NCBI GenBank assembly: GCA_021397835.1
Contig: JAJFZO010000747.1
Coordinates: 8,638,501 to 8,702,500 of the forward strand
Length of the DNA: 64,000 nt
Reading direction: 5' to 3'
DNA from: Moringa oleifera
Taxonomy: Eukaryota > Streptophyta > Magnoliopsida > Brassicales > Moringaceae
Part shown: positions 33,948 to 45,613 of the stretch, piece by piece
Numbering within the stretch: the stretch's first letter is position 1
How the letters are laid out: every line of letters begins with the position of its first letter
Notes under the pieces: generated by a model
The model's database searches: none
Told to the model about the DNA's origin: nothing
What the model saw: the letters and a program-made list of their open reading frames with translations, nothing else
Made by a program: the position numbers and the translations under genes

Positions 33948-34270
33948 GAAGACTCGAACCTGATCTCTCTTGAAAAAATTGATAAATGTCATTGCCATCT
34001 AACCAAAGCAAAACATGTGTCATATTTTGGATAGATTAATATTTAATTTAAATACTTGATTGAAAATGCCAACAAGCAGACTCGAACCCGAGCCATACTG
34101 AACCTTTTTTCGGGCTTACAACCATTTGCTCCACCCTTCGATTTTGACCCGCTTTGTTGTTTTTTTAGTAAAAGATATTTTTTAATTATTTTGAGAATGA
34201 CGCAGGCGGACTCGAACCCAGGCTCCCTCAGTCAATGTTACGAGACTTTACCACTTGGTCAACCGCACGA
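33948..34270 (-). other. Three successive tRNA-like modules
   Basis: On the minus strand three sequences each have an A-box-like part and an excellent B-box. They are 34,010-33,948 (TTGGTTAGATGGCAATG and GGTTCGAGTCTTC), 34,137-34,076 (GGAGCAAATGGTTGTAAGCC and GGTTCGAGTCT) and 34,269-34,205 (TTGACCAAGTGGTAAAG and GGGTTCGAGTCCGC). The A-to-B spacing is tRNA-like, and a run of four or more T follows each within about 50 bases. None folds into a full cloverleaf with a paired acceptor stem, so I do not call tRNA genes. They look like tRNA-derived remnants that still hold pol III promoter elements. Confidence 0.6.
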
Positions 34271-35738
34271 TTACGTAATGACCTTGACAGTAATAAGAAT
34301 TAAATAGTACGCAGAATGTTCTGTAAATATCCAGAAAGCTCTTTACCCACGCAGTGGCGTGGTGTTCTTCATTCTCCCCCGAAATACCCGAAAATTTTAG
34401 AGATTTCTCTCTTTCAACACCATATAATCGATGGAAAACTTCCTTCCTTCAAGAAATTTTGTGAAGTAAACTTCGTGCACAGTCTGATGATACCATTAAA
34501 GCAAAAAAATGGTATGTAAAACTTATCAAATCTTCATCTCACATTGTTAGAGAGAGAAATTTTTTTGTTGATTCTTCCAATTTCTTACTTAATTTTGTTC
34601 GAAAATTTTCTTCTCTTGGCATTATGCATTTTCGGATGATACCCATGTTTGTTATCCTTGTGATACTGAAAATTATAAGTAAATGAAGTGAGAAATGAAG
34701 GGATCCGAAACTGTAAGCCATGGATGGGGCTGCCAAGTTTCTCCTATTGGCATAACAAAGCCACACCCAAGTGTGTCCCGTGCATCTATTTGTGAAAAAT
34801 TAAAACCTAACAGAAAAATTAACTCTTTTTCTTTCTCTCTATGTACAGCTTTAGGTACTGCCTTCACAGGCTGCATGTTCTCATCCCGGCAGGAAAGCTT
34901 GTTGTCAAAGCATGCTTGCTCATTCTTGGACCAGAATTTTAGATTATAAATGTTAGTTGGCTGGCAATTCGGGCACTTAATTTTTTCTTATCTAAGATGT
35001 CTTGGAATGTGTTGTTCAAAGTTATCATCCATATTTATGTGTTGATAATTGAATCCTAGTTTGATAATTGAATCCTACCGGGCTAGCCAAGTTTGCTCTT
35101 TTTGGAGAATCATCACACATGTAAGCTTGGAAAAGGAGCTGTCACTTGATTAACCCCACCATATGGAAGACAAAAGCACCAATATTCTATCATTTTGCTG
35201 CATATGGGTGTCATAATATAGGACTGCTATTTAGTACATGAATTGAATCCTTGACAGAAATCAATAATAAAGAATAATCATTGAGAGAAAAAGTTTATTG
35301 ATACTCCGACATTTCAATTAAAGTGTAATTTTTTTAGTATTTTTTTGTGCTAGTAATAAAGGTTTTTTTTTCTCACAGATGCTATGGTTCATTATGCAGG
35401 ATAATTGTTGTGATAGTCAATTGCTCGTTTAAAGGAAGGGAAAGCTTGTTACATATTAATAGGACTCGAAAGAAAAGTCAAAACCCTTCAGGTAGAAGCC
35501 ATTACTTTTTTGCACAGATAACATCATTTTAGGTTGGTAATTTCTTAGTAATCTACTAATGTACCATGTGTTTCAAAGAAATAGTCTTCGCTTTGCCTGA
35601 GGCCTTTCAGTCTAGTGGGCACCTTGTTTTTTAATCTTATTTTTACAATAACATTACTTTACATGATATGTATTACATACATAATAAACATGCAGAATAA
35701 GTGGGTGTTTTTTTTTATTTGTCATCATAGGATAAAAT
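34271..35738. other. Interior of the CACTA element, unassigned leader
   Basis: No domain is recognised. ATAG just before 35,731 could be an acceptor site of a leader intron 5' of the chimeric gene. Short open frames here lack any family resemblance. Confidence 0.4.
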
Positions 35739-36355
35739 ATGGATAAATCTTGGATGCACTTGAATAGATTGTCCAAGGAGTTTTCTGATGGAGTGGATGA
35801 GTTTCTTGCTTTTGCCATTTCTCATTGTGAAGATCCTACACTCATTAGATGTCCTTGTCAATCATGTGCTAATTTGACATTATTAAGTGTTGAAGAAGTT
35901 AAGTATCATTTGTTTAGTAAAGAGATTGATCAGAGGTATAAAAGATGGATTTGGCATGGAGAAGAGTGTTCTTCTAGATCAAATATTACATGGCAACGGA
36001 TTCAAGTGAGTTTATTTTTTTTATTATTAATAACATTAAAAATAATATGTGTTAATGATTATGTTTCTACTTGTATAGGCACCGATTCAAAGAGGTGGTG
36101 TAGAATGTGGCTATTTTGTACTTCGATTTATGAAGGAAATAATTGAAGATCCAAAAATTCTTTGTGAGAAGGTCAAATTACTTATCTTATTTACATATTA
36201 AATATTTTATACTTATAAATAATATCAAATTGATTATGTTATCTTTCTTTTGTGTTTTAATCTTAAAGTTCAATGGTAAGGATACATATAGTAATGAAGA
36301 AATTGATGAAGTACGTCGTGAATGGGCTATGCATGTACAACAGTTACTATCATAG
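35739..36355 (+). CDS. Chimeric transposase-associated / Ulp1-tail protein (three exons)
   Basis: Proposed exons are 35,739-36,005 (89 codons), 36,079-36,171 (31 codons) and 36,269-36,355 (28 codons plus TAG), joined in phase 0 by introns with GTGAGT...TATAG and GTCAAA...TTAAAG borders. The predicted protein has 148 residues with no break. Exon 1 (MDKSWMHLNRLSKEFSDGVD, then LIRCPCQSC, KYHLFSKEID and WIWHGE) is a complete transposase-associated domain, normally the N-terminus of TNP2. Exons 2-3 (PIQRGGVECGYFVLRFMKEI, then YSNEEIDEVRREWAMHVQQL) are the C-terminal end of a Ulp1 (C48) cysteine protease, with the active-site Cys in ECGYFVLRF and the oxyanion Gln before it. The catalytic His and Asp would lie upstream and are absent, so protease activity is not expected. 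It could act as a DNA- or SUMO-pathway-binding accessory; that is inference. Confidence 0.75.
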
Positions 36356-37181
36356 CCAGGTATGTAATCCTTGTTAGCTCATTAATAGTATATTTTAATT
36401 GTGTGTTGTTTATCTTGGTTAAATTCAAGTATGATGAACTAATTATATTAATTGAACGCTCCACTCATTCTATTTATTGAGCCATCTACTAATTCTGTTA
36501 AGTTATAAATCAATTCTGTTGAGAATTCTATAAATGTCATCTTTAAGCAGTTGGTAAAGTAAAAAACAAGGAAAAGTATTCAAGCATGCATATGAAATAA
36601 ATATGTCCATAATCAGTTAATTTTCACACTTACTGTTGCATTACAAGAAGTTACACTTTTGATGCCTACATGTAGGGAATTAGAATAGAAAGTTGCATAT
36701 TATGATTAATATATACCTTATAGGTTACAAAGAGTTATATTTTTGACATCTAGATGCACTCTCAATTTTTTATTATATTTGATTTTCAAGCTTTATTATA
36801 ATTGCTTATTTATTTTGATATGTAAATTAACTATGTGGTAAATAGAGCTTATATAATAATGTATCTTTTCTATAACTATTGCAGGAGTGACACATCTAAT
36901 GCACTGGGTATTTTTTGATATAATGGTAGAACAGAGCAATGAGAATGATAATTATGTAATTTAATTTATAGATATTTTGTTTATTTTTGATACTTAATAT
37001 TATTTTGTTTTGTAAAATGATAATAGTTGTAGTTATAAACATATGTATTTTTCTGTTTGACATTTTTGTATTGTTTGATTGCAATTGAAAAAAAAATATA
37101 AATATTAATTAATTTACAAAATTATAAAAATTTTTTTGTAATTAATTAACAAAAAATATATAAAAAAACATGAAACATTTT

Positions 37182-37470
37182 TATGACGGTCATAAAAACC
37201 ATCATAAAAAGTACCAAATTTTTTAATGACGGTCACAAAGACCGTCATGATATCATCAATATATTTTATGAGGGTCTGCAGTGGACCGTCATGAATTTTT
37301 ATGACGGTCCATTGCAGACCGTCATTAATATTCCAGCTTTTTAATGACGGTCAAAAACCGTCAAGAATTTATGACGGTCTTTTGGACCGTCATAAAGTTT
37401 TTGTGACATCACTTACAATAATAGTTTTCTGACCGTCATAAAAAGCTTTTTATGACGGGCATTGCCCGTC
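37182..37470. repeat. Right subterminal repeats of the 3.8-kb CACTA element
   Basis: At least ten ATGACGGTC/GACCGTCAT motifs, arranged as inverted pairs with loops that themselves vary (for example GGTCTGCAGTGGACC and GGTCCATTGCAGACC). They match the left array at 33,716-33,921. Confidence 0.95.
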
Positions 37471-37495
37471 ATAGAAGATTTGTTTTCTTGTAGTG

Positions 37496-37498
37496 TAG
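37496..37498. repeat. TAG target-site duplication, right copy
   Basis: Matches TAG at 33,693-33,695. Confidence 0.9.
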
Positions 37499-39900
37499 AA
37501 TAAACTTAGTAAAAAGCATTACCATTTTGAATCAAATGAGTTAATTGAGGCAAGCCTCATTATAGAATCAAAAGCTTTAAAAGATGATGAAGGACACCCG
37601 TTCCCATCAGTTTGCCTAGCTTAACCATCCCCAGCATGAGTAAGGTTCCATGAAGAATCATGGCCATCACCAAACTTACCTGATTAAGCCTCAAAAGTGA
37701 CACCTAGATTACATTATGTCAGAGATCAAAATCAAAATGTGGCAAGAAATTAAGTAAAGTCATTAAAGCATATTAGAAATCATACTGTTAGCTTTAAAGT
37801 AAGTTTTGGAGGGGTTTGTGCCCTTAAATTCTTGCAGTCAAGTTCCCTAAAAAAAGGATGCATTTTGAGTATAGTATAACCATTAGGTCCAACACTAAGT
37901 TTTCTGCTTGGATATATATCCTGAGTCACATTACATTTTAAAGTTACTATAATTATTTTATGGAGCATACTTATGTACAATATCCTGCAAACTACAACTG
38001 CAATCATGGAGTCATACATCTATGACTTGAGTCTGGCGGACTATACCCATAAAACAAATATAGTTTTGTATATTAAGTTTACCACAAGTCAATTGGTCTT
38101 CCAAAATGTGCTAGCTTATTATAAAACTAATGTGGGATCCAGGTCATGCATACTTTGATCCTAGCTTGACTTTGATATCATCTACAACATGGATTTTATA
38201 AAACAATTACTAGAATACTAATTCCAAACTGATGGTCCCAAGAATAAACTACCACAATTATTCTCTTATTTAAAAGACTCTCAATCTATCACTTTACAAT
38301 CCAAATTTTAGGAATTCTATAATCTTTAGAAACAAAAAGGTATAAGCAACACTATGACTACAAACAGGCAAAGGCTTTGACCCTACTGATCCATAATACC
38401 TGTACAAGAACATATGAAAAATCAAAAAAACGATCCCATAACTAGCAAAATATCAGCATCATTATTGACATTAGGTGCGGATCATAAAGAAAATTAGTAT
38501 TAAGGGACCATTTAAAGGGGAAAAAGAGAATAGCATAAATAGAAGTTGCCGAAAAACATAAAGTTGAAGATATTGAATTGTGACGCACATAAACTAATGG
38601 ATGGATGGAGCATAAAACATGACATGGATTACATGGTAGTCTTATTAGCTTATTTGTTCATATCAACATTGAAGTGATTCTAACTTTCTCCATATGTCAC
38701 TCCATTAGAAACAAAATATAAAATGAAAAACAATATATCACAAAAATCAAAGTATCACTTGGATGCGAATGTTAAAATGCAAACATTGAAGCCCATCAAA
38801 TCAAAAACATATAGGAACACAACAGACTCAAACTAGTTAGAGTCAAATACATGGACTTTTTACCATCACTTGGCATTGTATGGAGTCAGATTCTCTAAAA
38901 AATCCAAAATTAAATAATTAGTAAAATAATTAACACAAGGCTTTAGTTTCAACTTCGAAGTGATAATCAATTATGCACAGTAGGGATAAATGTCAGGGAT
39001 TAAGTGAGCAAACAACTTACGAATGCCAATTTAGCCTTATAATACCAGGGTTGATGGATAACTTGGGCTGGAATTTTCACCCTTAGTAGAACTTGGTAAT
39101 AGATTTGTGGTTCTGGGAGCATCAACAACACTGCCTGAAATCATATGAACATCATCTTCATCCTCATCATCTATGAGGAAAGAAGAAATTTTCTTTGGTA
39201 ATTGTTAAATAACTGCTAATAACATGCGCAAGACCATAAGTAGTAGACTAAGAAAGCAAGTTAGAGAATGGGCCACAACTGAAATTAGAAGATAAGATGC
39301 AACCAAAATAGATGCATACACATGCATGGACAACTGAAAGAGCACTAATGAGAATGTACTACCTGAAATCAAGAAGAAACCATGCTAATTAAGCTACTGA
39401 TATAATGCAATAAAAAAAAAACAAGATATGTTAAAACTTGTTTAGGATAAGGTCGAGAGGCATTTTTTTTCACTAACAGGATTTGGACCTATTAGTGAGG
39501 AACAAGTTTTTGTGTTAGAGGATCCGTAAGTAGAGATCTTTGCTCGTTGTTCCACTTATCTCATGTAAGACTTTGAAGTACTAGTTGAACTCTAAACAAA
39601 CAACTTTCACCACATTACAAGAAATCAGTAGTGATCTGGTAGAAATTTGGCCATGATTTTAATTACTAAAGAAACGTGGGTGAGTAAGAAAATTGAAGTT
39701 AGAAATTGTAGTACTTAAAAATCAAACAAATCAAATCACATGGAGCTCTGGTTGGTAGCTTCATCTTTGTATCACCATCGATTAATTGATTCCCAAGAGA
39801 AAGAGTTGTTGGGTTATCCAATGGAGAGGGATAGATTAAGAGATAGAAAGCTAGAGAGGAAATTATTTGTAAAATCGCATACATGTAACGGCTAGAGATT
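37499..39900 (-). other. Unassigned region with exon-like minus-strand stretches
   Basis: Two minus-strand segments look like exons of a decayed gene. One, at about 39,172-39,019, starts after TTCCTCATAG and is followed by a GTAAGT donor; it reads DDEDEDDVHMISGSVVDAPR and then a stop after about 40 codons. The other, at 37,690-37,540, reads GKFGDGHDSSWNLTHAGDG and, after a stop, SSFKAFDSIMRLASINSFDS. A leader-like CT-rich stretch lies near 39,770-39,880. I cannot name the family. The 3.8-kb CACTA element was inserted at its left edge. Confidence 0.35.
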
Positions 39901-40560
39901 GTAAGCCAGAGATGATCTTGTCCAACGCACAAAGGAACACGAAATTAAAAGAGAATGAAAAGCAAAAAGGATTGATTTTGGCATCTAGCTTGGCTCGACT
40001 CCAAGATGTAACAAAAAGGGTTAGTGCTATAAATTCGGCCCAAAAAACAAAAAAAAAAGAGTATGATGGTTTGGTGAAAGGCTATGAGCTAATGGTAAGG
40101 ACTTGCAGTATGTCTTGGCTTGGATTCCCTAGAGAATGAAGAAAGGTAGGCCCCATGATGCTTAAGGAGAATATGACACCCAAACACGAAACTATAAATA
40201 GCCTCTAACTTATAGAGGAACCTGGACGCTTGGAAAAATCCTTTGGAATTTTAGCTTGAGAGGTTTTTGGAAAATGCAAGAACAGATGACTATCACGACA
40301 GCAATTTCAACTTTCTTCTATTTAGATTCATGAGGAGAATTTGTGCAAGAATTCCTTTAGTGATTATGTGTTAGCCACTCTATTACACTCCTTTGAATAC
40401 AAGAATAACATGTAATATAGCTTGACATCCTTGTTATTACTTTAGTTTACTTATTGAAGTTATTACTTCAAAATGATTTTATTGTCCTTTATGTTTGCTA
40501 TTTCATTTTAATTTTTTTTATTACTATTTTTTCCTTAAATATTAAGACTAATAATGATGA
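39901..40560. other. Unassigned sequence with a short Lys-rich open frame
   Basis: A 75-codon plus-strand frame at 39,912-40,139 is Lys- and Glu-rich (SSLARLQDVTKRVSAINSAQ) and helical in character, but I recognise no family. It may be a chance frame or a piece of a coiled-coil gene. Confidence 0.3.
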
Positions 40561-40564
40561 ACAT

Positions 40565-41745
<1,181 letters not shown>

Positions 41746-43080
41746 TTTAGTTGAGTTATTTAACTAGTACGAGTGTATGTATGCTAAGTACAAAATTAAT
41801 TTCTTTGTTTAAGAAATAAATTCATCTTGATCAATGACTAACACTTTTCAATGTTAGGATAGAAAAATAAATTATGTTGTTGGTATTGTCCCCTCAAAAG
41901 TTGGCATGACAGGACAGCTTCTTCGCTATAAGTTCTATAAATATCTTTATTTCTATTGTTCCATTAATTAGCTATCTTGTGTAAAGGGTGGAGCGTATGA
42001 TAAGTGAACAATTAGGGCCAACTCAAATAAAGAGCTCAAAGTCCTCTTATTTTTTAGGACCTTTAGGGGCCCCTTTTCGCTAAGCAGGGCAATACGATGG
42101 ATAAAGAATTGGTTAGAAACATGATGGTTTAAAGCTCCTAATTGGGTTGTTATCTACTACCTCAATGGATAAAAAGGCATCTTAAGTAAGGCTAGTAAGA
42201 AAGTTGCATCTTACTCAGGATAAGAGGCTCTTTATGCCAAGAAGTGTAGTTAAATGTGAGATCTATGCCCTTTTGAAGGTTGGATTGATCAAAGCAATCA
42301 AGGATGTAGTAGCCTAAGCACCTACTAGGAGTAGCCTCATCTTTACTCAGTGATAGAATCCCTAAATACAATACATTCATGGTCTCCACAATCAGTTTGA
42401 ATTATCTTTTCTATTCTAGTTGGATGGGTTTTTGAGGTTTTCATTCGAAGGTATTAAATAAGATGGTTTGGATATAGGTTCATAAATTTTAGGAGTTCAC
42501 TGTCCTTGTTCTTATACCTTAAAAAGTCAGATTGAAAGACAAAAATCACTGCATTGATATCAGCAGTTGGGGTCATTCCATTTGAGATGTCAAAAGTAAA
42601 GGAATCCAGATAATAACAACAAGAGAGAGGGGTGATGTTTCTTCCTGCCTGAATGTCAATGGCTTAGAATACTCTTTATAGAAAAGTAATTGCCTAATTG
42701 AATGGGCTGACACAGGACCTATTCTTACTCACCTTGGTCCTTTGACCCCTTTTTTTTTTTTTTTGCTATTTATGTAATGCCATCCTGTTTTATAATGTAA
42801 TGACATGAGCTTTACATCCTTATTGTGTGTGTGCTATGTGTTCTTGTTTTCCGAGGTATCGACTCCCCGGACTGATTCGTTAAGTCATAGAAACTAGTGA
42901 GTGCATTTGAGTAGTTTAGGTAGTTAAAGGAATTTCTTTTACTTTTTTAGTTTCTCAAGGCCTTGCAATATGAATTTGAGCCATTACACCACTTCTTGCT
43001 ATTGGAGATGCGGTTTGTCTTTGCAGTTAGTATATATTTTTAATCTCCTTCTATGCCTTCGATTACTAGATCTAATTAAA
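41746..43080. other. Unassigned sequence
   Basis: No domain is recognised. A 15-base T run lies at about 42,751-42,766. It may include the left flank or leader of the copia relic that follows, but no LTR or primer-binding site is visible. Confidence 0.4.
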
Positions 43081-43089
43081 GGATTTTAA

Positions 43090-44090
43090 AAGATGAGTGC
43101 ACTTGCTACCATTAGATGGGACATTGGAACGCAAATTGTTCTAAAACACCTTATGCATGAGCAAAAGAAATTGAATGGTATGAATCATGGATCCTTTCAA
43201 TAGACACATGTACCTCCAAGATCCACTATAGCTTTGTCCACCCTATCTTATTTATTAGACATTGAACAGTCTACTACTTCTAAAAGCGTCACTCTCGAGA
43301 TGGTTCAATCAATGATTACGCAATAATTCTAGCAGTGACTTAGTTCTTTTATTAAACCTTTACTTACAAGTGTGGCTGCAATGTCTACTTTTGATACAAG
43401 TGTATTTTGTTCTTCACCATCAATCCTTCTCTTCTTAGATTTTTGATTCCTGTGCATCTTATCACATGACATCTAATTCTTTTAATCAATTGCTCTTGTT
43501 TATTCTTTTTTCCATTCATACTACAGATGGATTTCCTATTACAATTAATCAAATTGAATCCATCATTGCTAGCTTTGGTCCCTAATATTTTTCATGTTCC
43601 TCGTTTACCACTCAAAAACTTTATTTTAGTCAAATTGAAGATTTCTTATGTGATACTATTTTCTCCTCCTGTAGCTATATTATGCAAGATCGTCATTCAA
43701 GGAAGTCAATTAGGAAAGGGCATAAAGAAAAGGGGTTTATATGTTGGAGCATCTAAATTATCCTCCCTAACTTTCTAGAGTTCATTCTTTTGCTTTATCT
43801 ACATTTCATTTTAAAAAGCAAATTTCATTATTGTATTTGTGGCATTCTTGATTAAGGGATGTTTTCTAGTTCTTGTTTGAAGTACATGTTACCTGTTGGT
43901 TTATTGGGTAGTGTTCCGTATTCTAAAACATCTAATTGTAATGGTTGTAAGCTAGCTCAATTTTTTGGACTTTCGTTTAAAAAAAAAGTACCTATTCTTC
44001 TCCATTTCATCTCATTCATTCTAATGTATGGGGTCATGCCTCGTTGCCAAACAAAACATAAAAATAGTTTCCAAATTAGAAATATATCTT
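43090..44090 (+). pseudogene. Ty1/copia gag-pol relic (protease to integrase start)
   Basis: In shifting plus-strand frames I read DSCASYHMTSNSFNQLL (the DSGAS-like protease active site with Gly changed to Cys, near 43,450) and then HTTDGFPITINQIESI. VLKYMLPVGLLGS-type and NCNGCKLAQFFGLSF sequence near 43,870-43,980 is the end of the GAG-pre-integrase domain with its HHCC zinc finger, and LIHSNVWGHASLP at about 44,010-44,050 is the start of the integrase core. A stretch near 43,680-43,800 (MQDRHSRKSI) is also typical. Stops and shifts throughout. The remainder of pol is absent; a gypsy fragment follows directly. Confidence 0.8.
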
Positions 44091-44207
44091 AGCGCTTTGC
44101 TAGATGGTAAATTGGTGACAAACACACCCGAGGTCATGAACCTATATGCTTATCAAGGGAATGTTTAAAGATGATGTCTATGAGGCTGGAGACTCAGTCT
44201 TCGAAGT

Positions 44208-44543
44208 TTGACAACTTTTGAAAAGCATGAAAAGAAGTTCAATATGGCTTTTGATAACTTCGAATCTTTTAACCTTGGGGCCAATGAAGATCCTAAGTTG
44301 GACCACATAAGCAAAGTTCTATCTATATCAAAAAATCAAGCATTCACCAGTTTCCTCAAGGATAGCGTCCATTGTTTCACTTTTCCATATAAAGGCATGT
44401 CAAGATTAGACTCGAATCCGATCAAACACAAGCTTCCCATAAAACCCGATGCTCAACTCATCAAGGGCAGGCCAATATCTTTCATAGCAAACAAGGATCA
44501 GTTTGATCCATTAAGTTGTTCTATTTGCTCAAAAAAGAAATGA
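44208..44543 (+). pseudogene. Ty3/gypsy RT leader fragment (Tat-like)
   Basis: A 111-codon open frame contains FNLGANEDPKLDHISKVLSI, then FLKDSVHCFTFPYKGMSRLD and KHKLPIKPDAQLIKGRP. These correspond to the segment before the reverse transcriptase in Tat-lineage gypsy elements ('LGTEEDPK...', 'DVFAWSYxDMPGLDP', 'HxLPLxPxxxPVKQRxRR'). The frame ends as the RT proper should begin. It is complementary in coverage to the RT-to-RNase H piece at 25.1-26.3 kb, though nothing shows they come from one copy. Confidence 0.8.
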
Positions 44544-44816
44544 AAGATAAGAAAACATCTTTGATTGTCATTAAAAAGAACAATTTCAAATAGACCAAGA
44601 TTGAATTTTGGGTCATTTCTTAGTGAACATGATTTGCCATAATCTCTTCAATCCCTTCATTTATGTGATAGAATAAAGAAAGATTTGGTAGGAAAGTGCA
44701 AAAGACTTTTTTGTATATGATAATCAAAGGGATTGGGAAAGCTACAGTAATTCTTTAGACAAGCTTGATTCTTTTTGTCTTCAAGCTTTCATCTTTTAAT
44801 CCACTATTTCGTTCCT

Positions 44817-45613
44817 TCATATACCTCCTTATATCAAATAGAAACAAATAGGAATAACCAAACTAGGTCTACAAAATGCCAGTACCATGCAGTTGCTTCA
44901 AAGCCAATATGATACTCCTTCATCAGATGACCAAGATATTACCGAATACCACATATGATCAAGGAAAGAGTACTAATAATCACGTGAAACCATGAAAGTC
45001 AGTTGCTATGAAAAAGGTAGAATTGTAAATACTATCCAAAATAATGAAGGGTGCTTGATAATATTCCATTCCTTGAAAGCCAGCGAATACTAAAGCCAGT
45101 AAAAAAAAGGTAGCTACTAGAGCATAAATTGCTCATTTTTCTTTCCCCACCAGTATAGCATGATAAGCCCAACTTATAGCAACTTTAGATGAAGAGTGAA
45201 TAGAGGTCTTAAGAAAAAGGATTTCCCAAGGATCTAAAATCAAAATCCCTTTTGAGGGTCAAATACCTCTAATCTCTACCGTAGTGCCAAACAAGAATGA
45301 AAAGATGCCCAAAAAGAGAAAAAAAGAACAAAACCTCCAATATGATGAATAGAATAAAACCATATCAAAGTTCTAATTGTATGACTTTGATGTGATGTCC
45401 TTCCAACATTGATTCATGTAGAACATCGTGCCACCATTCAAACATGGTATATAAGATAAACATGAGGCCCAAACTAAAAAGTGTTGTGCCCTTTTGAAAT
45501 AAGTGCATGTACATCACACCTTCTGTGGTGGTTGCCAAAGCTACGAGTGAACTCGAAATAAGCCACGGACTTGGATCTATCAAATGATAAGAATGCCTTT
45601 GAGATTTAATCAT
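44817..45613 (-). pseudogene. cox3: Nuclear copy of mitochondrial cox3
   Basis: The whole cytochrome c oxidase subunit III gene can be followed on the minus strand. ATG is at 45,613 ([17 protein letters not shown]), then [30 protein letters not shown] and [12 protein letters not shown], where CGA for Arg has become TGA. It ends near 44,925-44,817 with [20 protein letters not shown] and the original terminal codon (GGAGGTATATGA). The length is 797 bases against 798 for the usual plant gene, so only a net one-base loss separates them. Several stops are transitions. In the mitochondrion the protein is a core membrane subunit of complex IV; this nuclear copy is dead. Confidence 0.95.

Larger units (their letters stand above)
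33696..37495 (+). mobile_element. Non-autonomous 3.8-kb CACTA element, complete
   Basis: It starts CACTACAAGAAAAACTA and ends, read on the minus strand, CACTACAAGAAAACAAAT, giving a perfect 14-base terminal repeat. TAG is duplicated on both sides. Subterminal arrays of ATGACGGTC/GACCGTCAT occupy 33,716-33,921 and 37,182-37,470. There is no transposase_21 core, so it must depend on TNP2 from elsewhere. The interior holds three tRNA-like modules (33,948-34,270), about 1.4 kb of unassigned sequence, and a three-exon gene (35,739-36,355) whose frame is intact. The state of preservation is far better than that of the other elements here, so it is probably the youngest insertion in the window. Confidence 0.95.

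Noticed and set aside
33948..34270. Functional tRNA genes
   Set aside because: A- and B-boxes are good but the acceptor stems do not pair and the anticodon arms are irregular, so only tRNA-like modules are claimed.
36637..36650. GCATTACAAGAAGTTAC as another CACTA terminus
   Set aside because: It lies inside the complete 3.8-kb element with no partner or repeats; probably chance in AT-rich sequence.
42840..43080. LTR or primer-binding site of the copia relic
   Set aside because: I could find neither a TG...CA bounded direct repeat nor a tRNA-complementary site, so no LTR is claimed.
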